Shown: in pieces, positions 27,874-36,548 of the stretch
Layout: the number at the start of each line of letters is the position of its first letter
Numbering within the stretch: position 1 is the stretch's first letter
DNA from: Alphaproteobacteria bacterium
GTDB taxonomy: Bacteria; Pseudomonadota; Alphaproteobacteria; Rhizobiales; Hyphomicrobiaceae
NCBI GenBank assembly: GCA_022600345.1
Contig: JAHZKP010000035.1
Location: forward strand, 30,425-94,424
Direction of reading: 5' to 3'
Length of the DNA: 64,000 nt
The notes under the pieces: generated by a model
What the model saw: the letters and a program-made list of their open reading frames with translations, nothing else
What the model was told of the DNA's origin: nothing
The model's database searches: none
Program-made: the position numbers and the translations under genes

Positions 27874-28923
27874 GTGACCGACGACCAGGCACCACAACCA
27901 GCCAGCGACAGCGGCAAAGACAACGGCAACGGCAACAACGGCACCCCCGCCATTGCTGATGACTTTGTGCTGCCGTTCCAGACCGTGAACTCCAACATCT
28001 CGGGGCGCATTGTTCGTCTCGGCCCCAGCCTTGATGGCATCTTGAACCGTCATGACTACCCCGATGCCGTCGGCGAAGCACTGGGCCAGGCCGTCGCCCT
28101 CACGTCGCTATTGGGAAGCGCACTGAAATTCGACGGTCGCCTGATCATGCAGACCAAGACCGATGGCCCCCTCGACCTGCTCGTGGTCAACTACGATACG
28201 CCCGGCAACCTGCGCGGCTATGCCAATTTCGATGCAAACCGCCTGGCAAAAGAAGTCGAGGCCCACAAAAACAACCCAGATTCAGCCAACCTCCAGCCGC
28301 GCGCACTCGGCCAAGGCTACCTTGCCATGACCATCGACCCAAATGGCGACATGGACCGCTATCAGGGCATCGTCGCCTTGGAAAATGAAACCCTGACCAG
28401 CGCAGCGCTGACCTACTTCCGCCAATCAGAACAACTGCCCACATTTATCAGGCTCGCTGTCGCGCGGGTCTATGAACCCACCCCCGCCGGCGGCAACTCT
28501 CCTGGCAGCAAGGATGGTTGGACATGGCGCGCCGGCGGTCTTTTGTTGCAGCACATCGCCCATGAAGGTGGCGCGAGCACTCCCGAGCGTGAGGGCGAAC
28601 CCATTCCGTTGGCGGGCGAAGACGATGACGCCTGGCAGCGAACGGAAATTCTTGCAGGAACGGTTGAAGATCACGAATTGATCGATCCTCACCTGTCGCC
28701 CGAGCGGCTGTTGTATCGCCTGTTTCACGAAGAAGGCGTCCGCGTCAACGATCCCCATCCACTGGCCGACCGATGCACCTGCTCACGAGAACGTGTCGGC
28801 CGGTTCTTGCGAGGGTTTGCCAAAAGCGGCCTTGACGATCTTCGCAACGAAGACGGCACGATTAACGTAACCTGCGAATTTTGCAGCAAAAAATATGATT
28901 TCGAATCCGGTTCGGGCGAATGA
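27874..28923 (+). CDS. hslO: Redox-regulated chaperone Hsp33
   Basis: The protein has 349 residues starting with GTG. The N-terminal Hsp33 core (FVLPFQTVNSNISGRIVRLG, then YPDAVGEALGQAVALTSLLGS) is followed by the C-terminal redox switch CxC...CxxC: Cys301/Cys303 (CTCS) and Cys334/Cys337 (CEFC). These bind zinc when reduced and form disulfides on oxidative stress, activating holdase function in the cytosol. An acidic/Asn-rich N-terminal extension of about 25 residues precedes the domain. It follows argF by 53 bases, an order typical of Hyphomicrobiales. Confidence 0.95.
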   Translation: MTDDQAPQPASDSGKDNGNGNNGTPAIADDFVLPFQTVNSNISGRIVRLGPSLDGILNRHDYPDAVGEALGQAVALTSLLGSALKFDGRLIMQTKTDGPLDLLVVNYDTPGNLRGYANFDANRLAKEVEAHKNNPDSANLQPRALGQGYLAMTIDPNGDMDRYQGIVALENETLTSAALTYFRQSEQLPTFIRLAVARVYEPTPAGGNSPGSKDGWTWRAGGLLLQHIAHEGGASTPEREGEPIPLAGEDDDAWQRTEILAGTVEDHELIDPHLSPERLLYRLFHEEGVRVNDPHPLADRCTCSRERVGRFLRGFAKSGLDDLRNEDGTINVTCEFCSKKYDFESGSGE

Positions 28924-29216
28924 GCGTCAACTGTACCCACCAAGCCAGCGCGGCCTCCTGGCGTACTGCGTTAACACTTGGCCACAACGCGCAATGCCCA
29001 CCGAACGCCGCAATATCTCCGAAAGTCATATAACCCCATAAAATGGCCTTCTTTCCGCCACTCAGATCAATCAACTGAAGACATTCGACCAGTATTCCCT
29101 GACCAAGGAATGCCGTGTCGCGGCCATCGCTTCCAGCGGCAGCTTTGAACTTTCATTGAGCCAATGCTCGATCCAGACCGTGTGATGCAGGCCGCGTTTC
29201 AACCAGGGTTTGACAA

Positions 29217-31004
29217 ATGACATCAACCATACGTTCACTCCTCGCCAGTTTATCAGTCATGGGTCTATTCATAGCGGCGGTCGTCTCCTCCGCTCAGGCC
29301 CAAGCACCCGCCGCCAATTCAGTGAATTCGGCAACCGCGGCCAAGACGATCATTCTGGCCCAGGGCGCGCCTGCTCGAAACCTCACCCCGGAACAACGCA
29401 AGCGGCGTGCAGAACAGCGCCGCAAACGGCGTCAGCAAAAGGGCAAGGCTAGAGCCCGACGCCCCGGCGCCCCCGGCGCCAAACCCCGGCCGACCACAAA
29501 TCGCGCCGTGCAAAAAAAGCGCCGCGATGCCATCAAGCGCCGCGCTCGCAAGCTGGAGCGCCGCAAGCTGAACCAGCAAAAGGCTCGCAACAAGAGGCAG
29601 TTGAACCGCCAGCAGGATCTTCGACGGCAGGCAGCCCCCTCGCAACCGCGCCAACCAGGCGGGCTTGACTGGCAAAAGTATCGGCCAACCGACCCCCGCA
29701 AAGCCAAACCGGCTGCCCGCCGAGCCAACCCCGCCGCACGACGCGCCAGACCGGATGCCAAATCACCTGTCACCCGGCTTAAACAGCAGCGCCAGCGGCT
29801 AAAGCAGCGCAGTGAAAAGATGAACGCGACGAACCAGCGCCTGAAGCGCCGCTCTGTCGCCGTCAAGCGCCGTCGCAACATCAAGCGCCGTCAAGCGCGG
29901 CCCAACAAGCGCGCGTTCACCCGCCTGCAAAGGAAACGCAAAACGCTGCGCAACCAAATCAACCGGCAGCGCAATCGCAAAGTTCGCATCCAGCGCACCA
30001 ACCGGCGGCTTGCCCGTCAGCGGAGCTGGTTACGCTCCCAGCGCCGCGTTGGCCGTCGCGGACCGCGCCGCGATTTCGCCTTCCGCCGCCGCGCACGAGT
30101 GGTTGAGAAACGCGGCAATCGCACCATCCTGACCGCCCTTGCCGGCGCGGCCGTGGGCGCTGCAATCGTCGGCGCTTATTACGTCCACCACAACGACGAC
30201 AACCGCATCGACTGGCGCTCCCGCGACGTCTACGTCGACGATTTGGATAACGGCTGGACCCGCAACGTCGTGATCCGTCCAAACGGTGTTCGCGTCGTCA
30301 CGGTCCGCGATGGCAGCGGCTTTATCGTCCGCCGCTACCGCGTCTATCCCGGCAACCGCGTCACCATGCTCTACGACAACCAGCCCAGTTGGTGGGATGA
30401 GGGCAACCTGGCAGTTGAAGTCCAGCCGGCTCGCTATTCGGGTCCGCGCGATCGCTACATCGTCGAACCTTCAAGGGCCAGCGTCGACACGGTTTACGAC
30501 ACAATCGTTGCCGACCCTGTCGAAGAGATTGGCCGCACCTACACGCTGAACCAGATATTGGTGAACGCCAACCTGCGCGGCTACATGCCCCGCATCGACC
30601 TCGATTCCATCTCGTTTGCCTCGGGCTCGGCTTCGATCCCTGAAAGCCAGCTCGACCGGCTCGATTCGATTGGCGCCGCCATGGAAGAGGCCATCAAGGA
30701 GAACCCCAACGAGGTCTACCTGATCGAAGGCCACACCGACGCAACAGGCTCAAAGGTCGACAACCTGACGCTGTCAGATGAGCGTGCCTCGGCCGTTGCC
30801 AATGCCCTGACCGAATACTACGAGATCCCACCGGAAAATCTCGTCACCCAGGGCTACGGCGAGCAGTTCCTGAAGGTCGATACCTACGGGTCGGAATCGC
30901 GCAATCGCCGCGTTGCCATTCGCCGGATAACACCGTTGCTGGCCAATGACAGCCAAGACATCGCTCTTGATGACGACGGCAACGAGATCTTCGACGACGG
31001 CTAG
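29217..31004 (+). CDS. Very basic OmpA-family envelope protein
   Basis: The 595-residue protein has a signal peptide (LLASLSVMGLFIAAVVSSAQAQA, cleavage near residue 29). A region of about 240 residues (55-300) made largely of Arg, Lys, Gln, Asn and Ala follows, with many RR, KR and KRR pairs. A Gly-rich hydrophobic segment (ILTALAGAAVGAAIVGAYYV, about 302-321) and a beta-rich stretch (about 325-420) come next. The C-terminus is an OmpA/Pal-type peptidoglycan-binding domain (about 455-575: SISFASGSASIPES, LIEGHTDATGS, NLTLSDERASAVANAL, GYGEQ, NRRVAIRR). It should anchor to peptidoglycan. The polycationic part could bind anionic surface polymers, which is an inference. It ends with an acidic tail. 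Confidence 0.88.
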   Translation: MTSTIRSLLASLSVMGLFIAAVVSSAQAQAPAANSVNSATAAKTIILAQGAPARNLTPEQRKRRAEQRRKRRQQKGKARARRPGAPGAKPRPTTNRAVQKKRRDAIKRRARKLERRKLNQQKARNKRQLNRQQDLRRQAAPSQPRQPGGLDWQKYRPTDPRKAKPAARRANPAARRARPDAKSPVTRLKQQRQRLKQRSEKMNATNQRLKRRSVAVKRRRNIKRRQARPNKRAFTRLQRKRKTLRNQINRQRNRKVRIQRTNRRLARQRSWLRSQRRVGRRGPRRDFAFRRRARVVEKRGNRTILTALAGAAVGAAIVGAYYVHHNDDNRIDWRSRDVYVDDLDNGWTRNVVIRPNGVRVVTVRDGSGFIVRRYRVYPGNRVTMLYDNQPSWWDEGNLAVEVQPARYSGPRDRYIVEPSRASVDTVYDTIVADPVEEIGRTYTLNQILVNANLRGYMPRIDLDSISFASGSASIPESQLDRLDSIGAAMEEAIKENPNEVYLIEGHTDATGSKVDNLTLSDERASAVANALTEYYEIPPENLVTQGYGEQFLKVDTYGSESRNRRVAIRRITPLLANDSQDIALDDDGNEIFDDG

Positions 31005-31144
31005 AGCATCATCCGACCATACGCGGTCACGCTTCGTGATCGAATGGTCGGATAAAGATGCTCTACACCTATGATTCTAGAGCAACTTTATCCGATCTAT
31101 GAATCGCTGAATGCGATTCCGTTAGATCGGATGTTGCTATAGAA
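31003..31144 (+). repeat. Palindromic intergenic repeat, copy 2
   Basis: This is homologous to 20764-20896 in inverted orientation. Two consecutive hairpins are visible: TAGAGCATC...GATGCTCTA (31003-31066) and AGAGCAACTTTATCCGATC...GATCGGATGTTGCT (31080-31139). It starts at the stop codon of the OmpA-type gene and precedes a separate terminator. Confidence 0.75.
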
Positions 31145-31168
31145 CTACAGCCCCGTCGCCCACATTCG

Positions 31169-31212
31169 AAAACGAAAGCCGGCGCTCTTGGAGCGTCGGC
31201 TTTTTTCGTTTT
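31169..31212. terminator. Bidirectional terminator
   Basis: AAAACGAAAGCCGGCGCTC and GAGCGTCGGCTTTTTTCGTTTT arms form a long stem with A-runs on the left and T-runs on the right. It serves both convergent genes, the OmpA-type gene on plus and the small secreted protein gene on minus. Confidence 0.85.
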
Positions 31213-31265
31213 AGTCGCCCGCGCTCTGACCAGCCCACAGCTTCGAGAACGCCTGCAAGAACCCA

Positions 31266-31727
31266 TCAATACCCGGGCACATCCTCGCCGACAGCATCGC
31301 CTGGAAGCATGACGGCGCGCCCTTCGACGGCAACACCGCTGGAAGGCACGAACCGCAGGAAGTCGCCTTCCCTGTGCATCCACCAGCAACCCTCTTTTTT
31401 CTGCTTGTTCTCAAAGAACCGGCAGAACTCTCCATCATCCGTCATCCACCAACGGCCCTTGTAAATAAACCCGCCCCATTCAGGTTTGAGCCGCATCACA
31501 ATGCGGCCATCGCCTCCATAATGGGCAATCCAGTCATACGGCTCCGCTGGAGTCTTGTCCCGGCCGTTGCCAGCAAGGCTATTCCCGGTCAGCAGTTCCC
31601 TCAGTTCCGGCTTCGACAATGGCGGTGAGCGCTTCACATCTTTTCCATGTGCCGCGCTGAAGCCTGCAAATGCGACAGCAACACCACCCAGCCAAACACC
31701 AATTCCCCAACCTGTTTTGCGGTCCAT
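31266..31727 (-). CDS. Small secreted protein, possibly DUF995-like
   Basis: The protein has 153 residues from the ATG at 31727, which follows AGGGGGG; the frame extends further but that part is Arg-rich and unlikely. An N-terminal hydrophobic stretch (GIGVWLGGVAVAFAGFSAAHG) is a likely signal peptide. The mature part has LSKPELRELLTGNSLAGNG, then IAHYGGDGRIVMRLKP, a GRWWMTDDGEFCRFFENKQKKEGCWWMHREGD-type segment with two cysteines (given only in part), and a short tail. The LxGNxL...GxW.....xxC....C pattern recalls DUF995-type periplasmic proteins of Rhizobiales. Function unknown. Confidence 0.65.
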   Translation of the reverse strand: MDRKTGWGIGVWLGGVAVAFAGFSAAHGKDVKRSPPLSKPELRELLTGNSLAGNGRDKTPAEPYDWIAHYGGDGRIVMRLKPEWGGFIYKGRWWMTDDGEFCRFFENKQKKEGCWWMHREGDFLRFVPSSGVAVEGRAVMLPGDAVGEDVPGY

Positions 31728-31935
31728 GAAAGCCCCCCTTTTTCTGCGACGTCTTCCTCCCCGGCTGCACCCAAGACGGCATAAATCGAATAAATGCAAA
31801 TTACCGCCTCAACATCCCTGCACAGCAAACTCGTTTCCGTGGAAACCCAATTTTTATTGTCTTCGCTCAAGATAACCTGAAAGCAAACAAATCGGTCGAC
31901 TTACGACCAACCAACTGAGCGGGTAGGGTTAAAAA

Positions 31936-32538
31936 ATGCCAACGGTACAATTCAAAATGGCAATTCTGGGCGTCCCGGAAATGATCGCACTGGCAGTCCT
32001 TGCTGGCGCTTATCTTTGGTACATGGCGATGGTCTCTCGCCGCAACAGCGCTCTTGAAGCCCTCTCTGGCATTGACGTCCAACTGACGAAACGCGCTTCC
32101 CTGATCCCCAATGTCTTGAAGATCGCCAGGTCTTTCATGAACCATGAGCGCGGCCTGCTGAACGAGATCGTCGAATTACGCAACAAGGTAGCAGCCCCAT
32201 ACGATCCCAAGGATGCCGATGCGGTCGCCCAGCACTTAGACTCCGCAAAGCAGCTCTCCAGCCGCATGGGTCAGTTCATGCTGACAGTCGAAAACTATCC
32301 CGAATTGAAATCGAATGAGACGATGGTCATGGCGCAAAAAACCTATAACGAGGTTGAATTGCAAATCGCCGCCGCCCGCCGGTTTTACAATTCCGCCGTC
32401 AACTCGCTCAACACATCGATCCAGACCTTCCCGGGCAATCTCATCGCCAGCCTCGCCAACATCGAGGAAATGCCATTCTACGAAGCCGATGCCGCCCACC
32501 TCCAGCCTGTTGACGCGGATGCCTACCTGCCCGCTTGA
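31936..32538 (+). CDS. LemA family protein
   Basis: The 200-residue protein has an N-terminal membrane helix (PEMIALAVLAGAYLWYMAM) and the long helical LemA body: LTKRASLIPNVLKIAR, then ENYPELKSNETMVMAQKTYNEVE, then IAAARRFYNSAVNSLNTSIQTFPGNLIA. These blocks define LemA, an inner-membrane protein of unsettled function. A DUF3137 gene follows after 61 bases, a recurrent pairing. The ribosome site is GGGTAGGG-like. Confidence 0.9.
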   Translation: MPTVQFKMAILGVPEMIALAVLAGAYLWYMAMVSRRNSALEALSGIDVQLTKRASLIPNVLKIARSFMNHERGLLNEIVELRNKVAAPYDPKDADAVAQHLDSAKQLSSRMGQFMLTVENYPELKSNETMVMAQKTYNEVELQIAAARRFYNSAVNSLNTSIQTFPGNLIASLANIEEMPFYEADAAHLQPVDADAYLPA

Positions 32539-32599
32539 AGGCCCAGGCAGATACCCCGATCGATCAAATCAATATAACTAGCAAGGGCACCGCTCAGCC

Positions 32600-33679
32600 A
32601 TGTCGGCCCATCTGATCCGGGGAATCGAAAGCTTCGGCGATTTCCTGATATCCATCACAGAAAAACAATCCAAGGCATCCGATCCATCGCAATATAGATC
32701 GGCGGGCAAAGACAGCGCCGCGTCACACTACAATCTTCACATCGCGCCTTTCGCCTTCGAATACGAAAACAAGCGCTTCGCCGCCGTCCAGGAAGTCAAA
32801 AGCCGCCTTTATTACTCTGTTGCGGCAGTCATCTTCCTCATTTCCGTATTCATTATCTTCGGCCAGAATGCCCACCTACTGGGACTGGCGGAAAAATCCA
32901 CTCGCTTTTCCGGCCTCCCGATGTGGGTTTTCATTGGCACCGTCGTCCTTCTGGGCTGGTGGACGCACGAGCCAGCGCGACAATTCTATGCTGACGTGCG
33001 TGGCGAAATTTACCCCCGGATGTTCATGTACTTCGGCGCCGACTTCAAACACCACATCACCGCTCCCGAGAGCATCACCGAAGACATCGTCACGTCCAAA
33101 ATCGCGCCTTACCACACATATTCAAACATCTCCGATTATGTCACCGGGTCGCACAACGGCGTTGGCATCGAACTGGCCGAATTGGAACTCTCACGCCGGA
33201 ACGGCAAGCACGGCACAAAAATCGTTTTCGATGGGTTGGCAGTCGCCCTGACACCGAAGCGAAAATTCGACGCTCGCATAATCATCGATCAGGACGCAGG
33301 CGCGCTCATGAATAAGCTGTCCGGACTGTTGAGCTTCGGCCGGGTAACGCTGCGCCGCGTCAAACTCGAAGACCCAACATTTGAACAACTCTTCGAAGTC
33401 TATTCCGATGATCAGATCGGTGCACGCACGGTGTTGACCACAAGCTTCATGCAGCGAATGGTCGACATGAGCCGCAAGCACCACTTGGACAAGCTGTCAT
33501 GCAGCTTTCATGATGGAAAAATTCTATTCATGCTGCCAACGGGCGTCGAACATTTCCCGCCGCTAACACTGTTTCGACCCGTCGATCTGGAATACCAATT
33601 CCGGCAAATCGTCAACGAGATGCAACTTGTGTTCGGCATCATCGATGACCTGAAACTCGACCAGGACATCGGCCTTTAA
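32600..33679 (+). CDS. DUF3137-type membrane protein
   Basis: The 359-residue protein has two membrane segments close together (about residues 72-90 and 108-122) and a cytosolic C-terminal half containing ISDYVTGSHNGVGIELAELEL, GLAVALTPKRKFDARIII, VKLEDPTFEQLFEVYSDDQIGARTVLT and a late LFMLPT, the signature order of DUF3137. Proteins of this type are often encoded beside lemA, as here. Biochemical role unknown. Confidence 0.85.
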   Translation: MSAHLIRGIESFGDFLISITEKQSKASDPSQYRSAGKDSAASHYNLHIAPFAFEYENKRFAAVQEVKSRLYYSVAAVIFLISVFIIFGQNAHLLGLAEKSTRFSGLPMWVFIGTVVLLGWWTHEPARQFYADVRGEIYPRMFMYFGADFKHHITAPESITEDIVTSKIAPYHTYSNISDYVTGSHNGVGIELAELELSRRNGKHGTKIVFDGLAVALTPKRKFDARIIIDQDAGALMNKLSGLLSFGRVTLRRVKLEDPTFEQLFEVYSDDQIGARTVLTTSFMQRMVDMSRKHHLDKLSCSFHDGKILFMLPTGVEHFPPLTLFRPVDLEYQFRQIVNEMQLVFGIIDDLKLDQDIGL

Positions 33680-33713
33680 AGCGAAACCGCTTGCTGGCCT
33701 CAAATCTCAGGCC

Positions 33714-33945
33714 TCAGGTTTCAAGAGGCGCAATCCCATCCAGGAACCCAGTCAGATCGTCGGTCATGTGGTGAACATGCTCAGGCGGTTCCACCCAGCT
33801 CTTGAGCTTGGCCTGGGCCGGATGGTCGAAGAAATCCGAATGCACTAACACCGTCGTCATGCCCAGCGCATGCGGCGCTTCCAGATTGTGCGGCATGTCT
33901 TCAAACATCGCAGCTTGCAGCAGGGCTACGCCATGATGGCGCAGT
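33714..33945 (-). pseudogene. Duplicated 3' fragment of the HAD hydrolase gene
   Basis: About 216 bases (33727-33942) repeat 36562-36777 in the same orientation, without gaps and at roughly nine matches in ten by eye. The encoded peptide [22 protein letters not shown]...[16 protein letters not shown] is the C-terminal third of the intact HAD protein at 36549-37268. The nucleophile motif DLDNT and the middle of the protein are missing, and no proper start or ribosome site is present. It is a gene remnant. Confidence 0.85.
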
Positions 33946-34040
33946 GCCCCGGTCAATGGTCTCATACGCTGGACAAACTCTCACTTGTTCGGCAGCCGCC
34001 CAAACGCTTGCGGGCAAATACGCTGGAGCCTTCCAAACAG

Positions 34041-34075
34041 TAAGGAGCCGACCCGCGGTGACAGGTCGGCTCCTA
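34041..34075. other. Stem-loop in gap 33946-34301
   Basis: AGGAGCCGACC and GGTCGGCTCCT arms enclose a 10-base loop. No U-run follows on plus; on minus it is followed by TTACTGTTT. The gap otherwise has no gene. Confidence 0.5.
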
Positions 34076-34231
34076 GCCAGGCTTCAGTATGGTTCGGGGG
34101 AACCCTTTAGTCGCCTAGATGCCTGATTGCGAAGTTCGCCTGAATGCAAAACAGCTCGACCGGCGAACTTCGAAATCCGGATAAAAGGCAGATTACTCTT
34201 GTAAAGTTCATTGCCCTGTACAGGCGATTGA

Positions 34232-34284
34232 GATCGGGAGGCCTGCTTTTGGCCGTGCCGAGATTGACGGCAGGCCTCCCGATC
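34232..34284 (-). terminator. Long perfect inverted repeat after the porin gene
   Basis: A perfect 15-base arm GATCGGGAGGCCTGC (34232-34246) pairs with its complement at 34270-34284, with a 23-base loop. It starts 18 bases after the porin stop, so it is probably a 3' stabiliser or terminator of the abundant porin mRNA, though no clear U-run follows. Confidence 0.55.
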
Positions 34285-34301
34285 ATCAAATCAGTCGCTC
34301 A

Positions 34302-35531
34302 TCAGAACTTGATGCGCGCGCCACCGACAACCGTATCGAAGGTTGGTTCGGTGTTGGTGCCTGGCGACGGATCGATGTCGTAGTGCCGGTAGCTGATGAA
34401 CATGTCCATCGCAGCGGCGTCGATCTTCTGCACGGCACCCAGACCCCAGTGCTGAGCGCTACGGCTGATGGCGTCTTCGTATTCGCCGCCCATGCCGAAC
34501 AGCGTCGTCTTGCCCAGCGAGCTCCACTTCTGCTCGATACCAGCGTTGACGAACCAGAAGCTTTCTTCCTCGCACAGTGCAGCACCGCAGCTGACGTTGC
34601 CGTCTGCGTCACGCGTACCAGCCGAACCTGTTGCGAACAAACCCGTTCCGACGTGCTTGACGGACAGACCACCGTTTAGCGTCTGGATAGCGGATTCCTG
34701 AATGCCACCATTGCCGTTTGAGTTGCGGAATGCGCCATCGCCCAGCGAAACGGTGCCATCGGTAACTTCGCCGTAAGCGATACCAGCAGCAATCTTGAAG
34801 CCGCCCAGTTCACCCGCGTAGCGAAGAGCCACATCCCAGAGGTCATCCTCGCCGTACGAAGCGCTCAAGATGAAACCGGCTACAGTTGGCGTATCATATC
34901 GAACGACATTGCGGCGGTTGAACTCGAAGTTCTCCAGATCCGGACCGTCAAGCGTGCGCTCGATGATTTCGTCACCGGCATGCGACGACGACATGCCATC
35001 AGCGATATTGGAGTTGGCGACGTTGATTTCAGCGATGCCGGAGTTTGCCGTGTTACCCTGGCCAACGGTGATCTTACCGAGCGTTTTGCTCTTGATGTAC
35101 CAGTTGGCAAGGCGGAACTCAGGAAGGTTTGGGCCTTCGTCGTTGTCCTTGCGGATGGCGTCGGCGTCAGCCTGCTGATACTGCAGTTCGATGCGGTAAC
35201 CAGCCGACCAGTCGGACGTGATTTTCGCCTTGCCTTTGAAACCGAAGCGCGTACCCGATGTCTGTGGGTCGACAACGTAAACGTTGCTCTCATCGCCAGC
35301 GGCGCCTGGAGCGTCGTCATCCGATTCCCACCACATAACTGCGCTGGTAACCTGGCCGTAAACCGTCAGCGAAACTTTGCGGTTGCCTTTACGAGCCGTG
35401 GTGGCTTCGAGTTCTGCAACGCGCTCTTCCAGATCCGCACAGCAATCACCGCCAAGGTCTGCTGCATACGCATTCGACGAAACGACAGCCGTGCCAAGAA
35501 GCACAGCTACGCCATACATACGAAAGCTCAT
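34302..35531 (-). CDS. Rhizobial-type outer-membrane porin
   Basis: The protein has 409 residues from the ATG at 35531, which follows GGGGGC. The signal peptide ends near AYAADL. The mature N-terminus has a short coiled coil (CCADLEERVAELEATTARKG) and then KVSLTVYGQVTSAVMWW, the hallmark of the alphaproteobacterial porin_2 family. The rest is alternating beta strands ending in FDTVVGGARIKF with the terminal phenylalanine required by the Bam machinery. It forms a trimeric 16-strand-type channel for small solutes. It is divergent from the response-regulator gene. Confidence 0.92.
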   Translation of the reverse strand: MSFRMYGVAVLLGTAVVSSNAYAADLGGDCCADLEERVAELEATTARKGNRKVSLTVYGQVTSAVMWWESDDDAPGAAGDESNVYVVDPQTSGTRFGFKGKAKITSDWSAGYRIELQYQQADADAIRKDNDEGPNLPEFRLANWYIKSKTLGKITVGQGNTANSGIAEINVANSNIADGMSSSHAGDEIIERTLDGPDLENFEFNRRNVVRYDTPTVAGFILSASYGEDDLWDVALRYAGELGGFKIAAGIAYGEVTDGTVSLGDGAFRNSNGNGGIQESAIQTLNGGLSVKHVGTGLFATGSAGTRDADGNVSCGAALCEEESFWFVNAGIEQKWSSLGKTTLFGMGGEYEDAISRSAQHWGLGAVQKIDAAAMDMFISYRHYDIDPSPGTNTEPTFDTVVGGARIKF

Positions 35532-35814
35532 AATAGCCCCCAAAAATCGAAATTGAACTCAACGGGAATGCCTATCGAAAGGGCACGTCCCGTTTTCCAT
35601 CGATGACGCGACGCTTGTTAAAGAAACCGACGCGACCTCGAGAGAGGCTTTAAACGATGATCCTTGCAGTTGGCTGGCAACAGCGTTGCCGTTCGACCAC
35701 TGTGTGGCTTCAAGAAACTGTCACGTAAGAAGCGCATAGTGCCGTCGACTGGCCGAGGCGGAAAACCGATCGTTTCCGTCAATCGGGGATCACTTCTAAA
35801 ACACGACCAGGCCG

Positions 35815-36501
35815 ATGAAGATATTGCACATTCACGACGCAGGCCCGCAGGCCTTGCAAGTCAACGCATTGCTTCGGTCTATGGTCGTTGCCATCGACAA
35901 CGCCTCATCCACGAACGAGGCAGCAGAAGTCCTGGCGACCAACTCCTATGACCTGGCAATCTGGGACGCCGATGCACTGGACCCGGACGCAGCCAATGAA
36001 CTGGCCGCAATCCGTGCTTTCGCACCCGGCATGCAAGTCTTGGTATGCGGTAGCAACGACTCGCTACAATCTGTAACCGCAGCAATCGAAAATGGCGCAC
36101 ATGATTTCGTCTTGCGGCCAGTCCACCCCGATGAACTTCGGTTGCGCATCTTCCAGGTCACCAAACGCCTGCCCATCGGCAACATGGACCACGGCGCGAC
36201 AGCAACATCATTCGGTCCGCTCCAGATCAACGTGCACCAGGGCAATGCGTCGTTGGATGGAAACCCGCTTGTCCTGACGCCGCGCGAGCGTAGCGTTCTA
36301 CAGGTTCTCGTCCGGGCAAAAGGCAACCTGGTCAGCAAGGAGAGGATCGCCTCTCGTGTCTTTACACTCGATGAGGAGAGCGATCCCAAATCGATTGAAA
36401 CCTACATCCATCGGCTACGCAAAAAGACCAAGCACCCTTTGCTGACGATCGAAACCGTGCGCGGCCTGGGCTATCGCCTCGTCGAAACCTGCCCCGGTTA
36501 G
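35815..36501 (+). CDS. OmpR/PhoB-type response regulator with degenerate receiver
   Basis: The 228-residue protein has a receiver domain (1-120) followed by a winged helix (about 135-226: LTPRERSVLQVLVRAKGNLVSKERI, SIETYIHRLRKKT, TVRGLGYRL). In the receiver the N-terminal acidic pair is reduced to one Asp (ILHIHDAG). The phospho-acceptor Asp is plausible in LAIWDADAL, but the switch lysine (KP) is replaced by arginine (LRPVHP). Phosphorylation control may therefore be altered or lost. No kinase gene is adjacent. The porin gene is divergent, 283 bases away, so porin control is a fair guess but unproven. Confidence 0.88.
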   Translation: MKILHIHDAGPQALQVNALLRSMVVAIDNASSTNEAAEVLATNSYDLAIWDADALDPDAANELAAIRAFAPGMQVLVCGSNDSLQSVTAAIENGAHDFVLRPVHPDELRLRIFQVTKRLPIGNMDHGATATSFGPLQINVHQGNASLDGNPLVLTPRERSVLQVLVRAKGNLVSKERIASRVFTLDEESDPKSIETYIHRLRKKTKHPLLTIETVRGLGYRLVETCPG

Positions 36502-36548
36502 ACTGATTGAATGGTCTCATTGCCTGAAGCGTGCCAGAGTCTGTCTGA

